Shown in pieces: positions 59,199 through 64,000 of a stretch of 64,000 nt of DNA. Positions within the stretch are counted from its first letter, which is position 1, and each line of letters starts with the position of its first letter. Origin of the DNA: Rarobacter faecitabidus (GTDB lineage Bacteria > Actinomycetota > Actinomycetes > Actinomycetales > Cellulomonadaceae). The position numbers and the translations under genes were made by a program. The stretch covers positions 1,178,001 through 1,242,000 of the forward strand of contig NZ_VFOS01000001.1 of NCBI RefSeq assembly GCF_006716265.1, in the 5' to 3' direction. Under the pieces are notes generated by a model. That model was given only the letters and a program-made list of their open reading frames with translations, was not told where the DNA came from and searched no databases.

Positions 59199-60634
59199 AA
59201 GCCCTCGTCCCCCGCGAGCGTGCGCAGGACCTCGCCGGCCATAGCCGTGACGCTCCCTGCTCCGACGAGGAGGACGAGGTCGCCGGGGCTGGCCTCGGTG
59301 GCCACGGTGCGGGCGGCGGTCGCCAGGTCGGGCACCGCAGCGACGCCACTGCCCGGCGTCGCGAGATCGGTGATGGTCCGGGCGCCGACGTCGGAGCGCG
59401 GCGCCTCCCTGGCAGCGTAGACGTCCGACACGACCGCCACGTCGGCAAGCTGCAGTGCCTCGGCGAACTCGCGGGCAAAGGCCACCGTCCGCGAATACAG
59501 ATGCGGCTGGAACAGCACAATCACCCGGCCCTCCCCCGCCACCTGCCGCGCGGCAGCCAGTACCGCGGCCACCTCCGTCGGATGGTGCGCGTAGTCGTCG
59601 AACACGCGCACCTCGTTCGCTTCGCCGCGGAACTCGAACCGGCGCCCGGTGCCGCGGAAGGCACCAATCGCGGCGGCGGCCTCGTCCGCATCGAATCCGA
59701 GTTCGACGATTGCGGCGAGAGCACCAGTCGCGTTGCGCAGGTTGTGCTCGCCGGGCACAGTCAGTTCCAGGCGAGTGACACGGTCACCGAAATGCACGTC
59801 TGAACCGCTCCCGGAGAAGGAGATGACGTAGTCTGCCGCGGGATCGGTGCCGAACGTGACGACGCGGCGATGCGTCGGAGTCTGACCTGCCCACCTCGCC
59901 CGCGAGCGCTCGGCAAGGGCACGGGTGCCAGGATCGTCCGCTGACAGAACCAGCGTCCCGCCCGCGACGACACGCTCGGCGAACGCGTCGAACGCCGCGT
60001 ACAGGGCCTCGGCCGTACCGTAGTGGTCTAAGTGATCGGGCTCGATGTTATTGACCACCGCGATCGTCGGGGAGTAGTTCAGGAAACTGCCGTCGGATTC
60101 GTCGGCCTCAATGACAAGGAGCGCGTCGCTGCCCGAATGCCCCCCGCTGGCCATTCCCGTCGCCGTCGCGATCGTCGAACCGATCGCGAACGACGGATCC
60201 GCGCCGAGTCCGCGCAGCGCAGTCGCGATCATCGCCGAGGTCGTGGTCTTTCCGTGCGCGCCGGCGACCGCTACGAGCGACCTTCCACGCGCCAATGCCG
60301 CGAGCGCCTCCGAGCGATGCAGCACCCGCAGGCCTCGCGCGCGCGCCGCCGCAAGTTCCGGGTTGGATTCCTTGATCGCGCTCGAGACCACGACGGTGTC
60401 GGCGCCGTCGACGTGGGAAGCGTCGTGGCCGACCCAAGTCGTGGCACCCGCCTCTCCGAGCGCGCGTAGTCCTGCGGAGTCGTTGGCATCACTGCCCTGG
60501 ACGGATACCCCCTGCTCCAGCAGCATGGCGGCGATGACGCTCATGCCCGCGCCGCCGATCGCTATCAGATGAACCCTTCCCCACCAGGCCGCGTCGTATC
60601 GAGCGCTATCCTGCTGCTCGCGGACGCCGGTCAT
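59195..60634 (-). CDS. murC: UDP-N-acetylmuramate-L-alanine ligase
   Basis: A 479-residue ATP-dependent ligase adding the first residue of the peptidoglycan stem peptide. HLIAIGGAGMSVIAAMLL (core GIGGAGMS-type) forms the UDP-binding fold, VAGAHGKTTTSAMI is the ATP loop (about residue 117), and VFDDYAHHPTEV is the late Mur motif. Its start overlaps the murG stop by 4 bases. All catalytic motifs are intact. Confidence 0.96.
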   Translation of the reverse strand: MTGVREQQDSARYDAAWWGRVHLIAIGGAGMSVIAAMLLEQGVSVQGSDANDSAGLRALGEAGATTWVGHDASHVDGADTVVVSSAIKESNPELAAARARGLRVLHRSEALAALARGRSLVAVAGAHGKTTTSAMIATALRGLGADPSFAIGSTIATATGMASGGHSGSDALLVIEADESDGSFLNYSPTIAVVNNIEPDHLDHYGTAEALYAAFDAFAERVVAGGTLVLSADDPGTRALAERSRARWAGQTPTHRRVVTFGTDPAADYVISFSGSGSDVHFGDRVTRLELTVPGEHNLRNATGALAAIVELGFDADEAAAAIGAFRGTGRRFEFRGEANEVRVFDDYAHHPTEVAAVLAAARQVAGEGRVIVLFQPHLYSRTVAFAREFAEALQLADVAVVSDVYAAREAPRSDVGARTITDLATPGSGVAAVPDLATAARTVATEASPGDLVLLVGAGSVTAMAGEVLRTLAGDEGL

Positions 60635-61806
60635 TTCGGATCCTCCGCGTCGTCGGCGGTCGGCGATGTCCGCCCCCGATCCCCGGATCCGATTCGCTCC
60701 ACGATGCGGACCAGCTCGGCTGTGGCGTCGACGCGGCCCGTGCTCCGAGCTGCCCGTCCCATTGTTGCGAGCCGCATCCGGTCACCGATCAGCGGGGCCA
60801 GTTCGTCACGAATCCAGTCGGCCGTCAACTGTGCATCGCGCACGTGTACTCCTCCGCCCGCTGCCACCACATCTGCGATATTGCGCTCCTGCTCGCCGTT
60901 GCCGATGGGAAGCGGTACGTACACCGCGGGCAGGCCGAGCGCGGTCAGTTCCGCGACGGTGCCGGCCCCGGCGCGAGCAAGGACCAAGTCCGCGATGGCG
61001 AACAGAGAGGTGATGTCGGTCGAATACTCCTGCGCTAGGTACCGGCCGCGTAGGTCCTCGGGCAGGCCCGCCCTGGCACGCAGCGGCTCAACCGACTTCC
61101 CCTTGCCCGTCAGGTGCACGATGTTGGTGTGCCCAACCAGATCGGCGAGCGCGCCGACCACCGCCGCGTTGAGACGAGCGGCGCCGAGCGAGCCCCCCGT
61201 GACGAGTAGCACTGGAAGATTCGCCGCGAGGCCCAGTTCGACCTTCGCGGCCGTGACGGAGGCCTCGTCCAATCCCGATAGCCGGGCGCTCGCAAGCCGC
61301 TCCACCTCCGAACGCAATGGCAGGCCGACCTGATGTGCTCCCCTGATCGGTGTGCTTGCGAACGTGGTGGCGACGGCGGTGGCCCAGCGCGCGCCGAGGC
61401 GATTGGCCAGCCCGGGGCGTGCGTTCTGCTCGTGGATGACGATCGGTATGCCGAGCCGGCGAGCAGCCACGTACGCCGGGGTGGCGACGAATCCGCCGAA
61501 CCCCACGACGACGTCCGCGCCGGTCTGCCGGAGAATGTCCTTGACGTCTCGGATAGCGCCGCGGAATCGGGACGGCAACGTCAGCAACTCCTTGGAGGGC
61601 CTGCGCGGGAGCGGTACGCGGGCGATCGTGCGCAGGTCGTAGCCGCGTGCCGGCACCAGTTCAGCCTCGAGGCCGGTCGCCGTGCCGAGTACCGTGATGA
61701 GCGTCGCCGGGTTGCTCTGCCGCAAACCGTCCGCCGTAGCCAGCAGCGGGTTGACGTGCCCGGCCGTACCACCGCCAGCGAGCAGCACCGACATCGCCTT
61801 CACCAT
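60631..61806 (-). CDS. murG: Lipid II synthase MurG
   Basis: A 391-residue GT-B glycosyltransferase adding GlcNAc to lipid I at the membrane. N-terminal GGGTAGHVNPLLATAD, central VVGFGGFVATPAYVAARR and HEQNARPGLANR, and C-terminal GGSLGAARLN and RAGAGTVAELTALGLPAVYVP (core GAGTVAELTA) are family motifs. ATG 61806 lies 9 bases after GGAGG and overlaps ftsW by 7 bases; ATG 61794 is possible. The last 30 residues after the fold are acidic and disordered. Confidence 0.96.
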   Translation of the reverse strand: MVKAMSVLLAGGGTAGHVNPLLATADGLRQSNPATLITVLGTATGLEAELVPARGYDLRTIARVPLPRRPSKELLTLPSRFRGAIRDVKDILRQTGADVVVGFGGFVATPAYVAARRLGIPIVIHEQNARPGLANRLGARWATAVATTFASTPIRGAHQVGLPLRSEVERLASARLSGLDEASVTAAKVELGLAANLPVLLVTGGSLGAARLNAAVVGALADLVGHTNIVHLTGKGKSVEPLRARAGLPEDLRGRYLAQEYSTDITSLFAIADLVLARAGAGTVAELTALGLPAVYVPLPIGNGEQERNIADVVAAGGGVHVRDAQLTADWIRDELAPLIGDRMRLATMGRAARSTGRVDATAELVRIVERIGSGDRGRTSPTADDAEDPK

Positions 61807-63113
61807 GATCCGCTTCCTCCCTGCCCGCCACGTTTGACGCTGCGCTTGACCCGACTGACGACTGCCACGGATCTCTTCACCACCGATCCCCGCGCCGCCA
61901 GCATCTCGGCAGCCCCGGGTTCCGTCCTGGCGAAATGTATGACGATGCCTAGCGCCGTCATTGACGCGATCAGCGCCGATCCTCCCGCAGAGACCAGGGG
62001 CAGCGGGACACCGATCACCGGTAGCAGGCCGATAACGACGCCGATATTGATCAGCGCCTGCCCGATGATCCAGCACGCGATTGCAGCCGTCGTCACCCGT
62101 GCCATGGTGTGCTCGTGTCGGCGGATCACGCGAACCATGCCGATACCGAGTGCCGCGAAGAGCGCCAGGACGCAGAGCGTGCCGACGAGTCCGAGTTCCT
62201 CGCCGATAACGGCGAAGATGAAGTCATTGTGCGCCTCGGGCAGATAGGACCACTTCTGGCGGCCCGCGCCCAGGCCCACTCCCGTGAATCCGCCCGTACC
62301 CAGGCCCCATAGGCCGTGCTTGGTCTGATACGAGGTTCCCTGGGGATCGGCAACATCCGCGTGACCCAGCCACGCTTGGACTCGCTGCACGCGGTTCGGG
62401 GCCGACACAACGAACACGATGGCGAAAACGACGATGCCCGCCGCCGCGACGGAGAAGATGCGCATGGGGATCCCCGCCACGAAGAGCGCCCCGGCCGACA
62501 GGAGCAGCAGGATAGCCGCCGTCCCCAGGTCGTGACCGCCAATGACGAGCATCGCCGCCAGGCCGATGACGGGCACCGCCGGGATCGCTGCGTGCAGCCA
62601 GTGATCCAGCAACTTTTCCTTGCGGAACATGATCGAGCCGAGCCATACCGCGAGCGCGAGCTTGATGAACTCAGACGGCTGAACCGTTATGCCGCCGACG
62701 ATGTGCACCCAGTTGGTGTTGCCGCCTTGCCCACGCGCGAGCGGCGTAAAGATCAGGCACTGCATGACGAAGGACACGATCAGCAGGACGCCGGCGGATT
62801 TGAGGTAGAAGCCGATGGGGATGCGGGTGGCCAGCAGCATGGGAATAAGTCCCACGAGCACGAACATGCCCTGGTTGAGGAACACCGAGTACACGGACTG
62901 CCCATCGCCCAGCGCATCCACGGAGGACGAGGACAACACCATGACGAGCCCCAGAACGAGGAGCATCGTCGTGGCGCCCACCAGCATGTAGTAACTGGTG
63001 AGCGGGGAATCCCAGACCGTCGCCCACCACCCGGGCTGACGAGATGCGTCGCGATGCGGACGAGGGTTGTTTGCGGAACGCGCGGCCTGAGCGTGGGCAT
63101 CAAGTCGTGTCAT
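61800..63113 (-). CDS. ftsW: SEDS peptidoglycan glycosyltransferase FtsW
   Basis: A 437-residue polytopic membrane protein with about ten hydrophobic helices between residues 40 and 400. SEDS motifs include VQPSEFIKLALAVWLG, the catalytic-region VIGGHDLGTAAILLL (core GGHDLGT, with Asp), EAHNDFIFAVIGEELG and the final VPLPLVSAGGSALIA. It polymerises lipid II at the septum. The N-terminal 35 residues and basic C-terminal 35 residues are cytoplasmic. murD precedes it by 3 bases and murG overlaps its end. Confidence 0.95.
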   Translation of the reverse strand: MTRLDAHAQAARSANNPRPHRDASRQPGWWATVWDSPLTSYYMLVGATTMLLVLGLVMVLSSSSVDALGDGQSVYSVFLNQGMFVLVGLIPMLLATRIPIGFYLKSAGVLLIVSFVMQCLIFTPLARGQGGNTNWVHIVGGITVQPSEFIKLALAVWLGSIMFRKEKLLDHWLHAAIPAVPVIGLAAMLVIGGHDLGTAAILLLLSAGALFVAGIPMRIFSVAAAGIVVFAIVFVVSAPNRVQRVQAWLGHADVADPQGTSYQTKHGLWGLGTGGFTGVGLGAGRQKWSYLPEAHNDFIFAVIGEELGLVGTLCVLALFAALGIGMVRVIRRHEHTMARVTTAAIACWIIGQALINIGVVIGLLPVIGVPLPLVSAGGSALIASMTALGIVIHFARTEPGAAEMLAARGSVVKRSVAVVSRVKRSVKRGGQGGSGSW

Positions 63114-63116
63114 CTG

Positions 63117-64000
63117 CTACCGCGCCCCTGTCGCCTCCGCGAGCCGACTCACTGCCGAGGCGAACGCCTGGCCACGGTGCGCGTACGAGCGAAACTGATC
63201 CATGGATGCGCACGCGGGGGCAAGCAACACGACATCGCCGGGCCTGGCCACGCCTGCTGCAAGTTCGACCGCACTACTCATCACCATGTCAGTGTCGCTG
63301 TCATCCGCCTCGAGGGTGGGGATATGCGGCGCGTGTCGGCGAAGTGCCTCCACGATCTGCCCACGTTCGCGGCCGATGACCACGGCGGCTCGCAGTTTGC
63401 GCCCGACCTCGATCACCAGGTCGTCGAAGCTGACCCCCTTCGTCAGGCCGCCTGCGATCCACACGGCCGAGCCATCCACTTGCGCGAGCAGCGCGGCACG
63501 CGCGGCATGCGGATTCGTCGCCTTGGAATCGTCGATATAGCGAACGCCACCTATCGCGGCGATCGTCTCAATCCGGTGGTGGCCGGGATGGAACGACGAC
63601 AGTCCCTCGCTGACGTCCCCTGCGGGCACGCCCACGCTGCGGGCGAGAGCGGCCGCGGCAAGCGCATTCCTGATCACGTGCGATGGAATCGACCCGTCGG
63701 CGCCCCCCAGATGACCCAGGTCGTCGAGAGTGCCGATCTCCTCGCTGCTTCGATGACGGAGCGGATCTGCGGGATCCGCATGAAAGGCCCGGTCGACGAT
63801 GATCGACTCCACCAGCCCGATCTCGCCGGGTCCCGGCGCCCCGAGGGTGAAGCCGATGGCGCGGGCGCCATCGGTCACGTCCGCCTCGCGCACCATAGCG
63901 GTGATGGCCTCGTCTCCCACGGGATACACCAGGGCGCCTGTGACGCCGGCGAAGATCTTGGCCTTCGCCGCGGCGTACGCCGCCATGGATCCGTGCCAGT
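63117..64000 (-). CDS. murD: UDP-N-acetylmuramoylalanine-D-glutamate ligase, 5' end beyond window
   Basis: The C-terminal 294 residues of the ligase that adds D-glutamate to the stem peptide. The frame is open to the window edge; the residues before the internal Met at 63986 read WHGS, part of the D-W-H-G substrate motif, so the gene clearly continues past 64000. Downstream motifs are YIDDSKATNPHAARAAL and WIAGGLTKGVSFDDL and the C-terminal VLLAPACASMDQFRSYAHRG (core LAPACASMDQF). It is the first visible gene of the mur-fts cluster. Confidence 0.95.
   Translation of the reverse strand, partial: WHGSMAAYAAAKAKIFAGVTGALVYPVGDEAITAMVREADVTDGARAIGFTLGAPGPGEIGLVESIIVDRAFHADPADPLRHRSSEEIGTLDDLGHLGGADGSIPSHVIRNALAAAALARSVGVPAGDVSEGLSSFHPGHHRIETIAAIGGVRYIDDSKATNPHAARAALLAQVDGSAVWIAGGLTKGVSFDDLVIEVGRKLRAAVVIGRERGQIVEALRRHAPHIPTLEADDSDTDMVMSSAVELAAGVARPGDVVLLAPACASMDQFRSYAHRGQAFASAVSRLAEATGAR

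Overview
The window is chromosomal DNA of a high-GC actinobacterium, most likely a relative of the Actinomycetaceae (order Actinomycetales). The evidence is the strong G/C third-position bias, a division-and-wall cluster in the actinobacterial order (murD-ftsW-murG-murC-ftsQ-ftsZ-pgeF-sepF-yggT-divIVA), an arginine operon in the order argCJBDFRGH, and a block that follows the Mycobacterium order around tyrS, tlyA, nadK, recN and steA. The family-level placement is inference. Nearly every gene lies on the minus strand; only a GNAT acetyltransferase, a quinone oxidoreductase, a methionine aminopeptidase and a DUF1844 protein are on the plus strand. I see no prophage, insertion sequence, CRISPR array or tRNA gene.

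Layout, low to high coordinates. 1-9450: a minus-strand block of an MctB/SteB-like membrane protein (cut by the window edge), steA, recN, nadK, tlyA, a 48-residue protein, a HAD phosphatase, and an 874-residue protein that joins a long Arg/Gly/Asp-rich disordered region to a TPR-like domain and an acidic tail. 9510-15280: a complete rRNA operon (16S-23S-5S, minus strand) with no tRNA in its spacer, a terminator, an AT-rich leader and three tandem promoter candidates. 15361-27194: GNAT gene, tyrS, the whole argCJBDFRGH operon and a divergent quinone oxidoreductase. 27279-32765: a giant secreted protein of tandem Ig-like modules. 32909-40302: pheST, an XRE regulator divergent from map, a TrmH-family rRNA methyltransferase, and infC-rpmI-rplT with an attenuator-like leader. 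40355-48229: a soluble Aer-type PAS protein, DUF1844, SseB-like protein and hisDCB-(unknown)-hisH-hisA. 48257-53871: dnaE, rluD, lspA and a DksA/TraR zinc-finger protein. 54056-64000: the division and peptidoglycan cluster, ending inside murD.

The genes fall into functional groups: translation (rRNA, tyrS, pheST, infC-rpmI-rplT, three rRNA-modifying enzymes), amino-acid synthesis (arg and his operons with start/stop overlaps that imply translational coupling), replication and repair (dnaE, recN), and septum formation. Many starts were moved inward from the longest open frame to ATG, GTG or TTG codons with a ribosome-binding site or a start/stop overlap.

The most interesting items are the RGD-rich TPR protein beside the rRNA operon; a perfect 19-bp inverted repeat bracketing the start codon of the TrmH-family methyltransferase, with a related 12-bp arrangement in front of dnaE; tandem terminator-like hairpins in the infC leader together with a probable AUC start codon; the two-domain super-repeat of the giant secreted protein; and an orphan Aer-like PAS protein.
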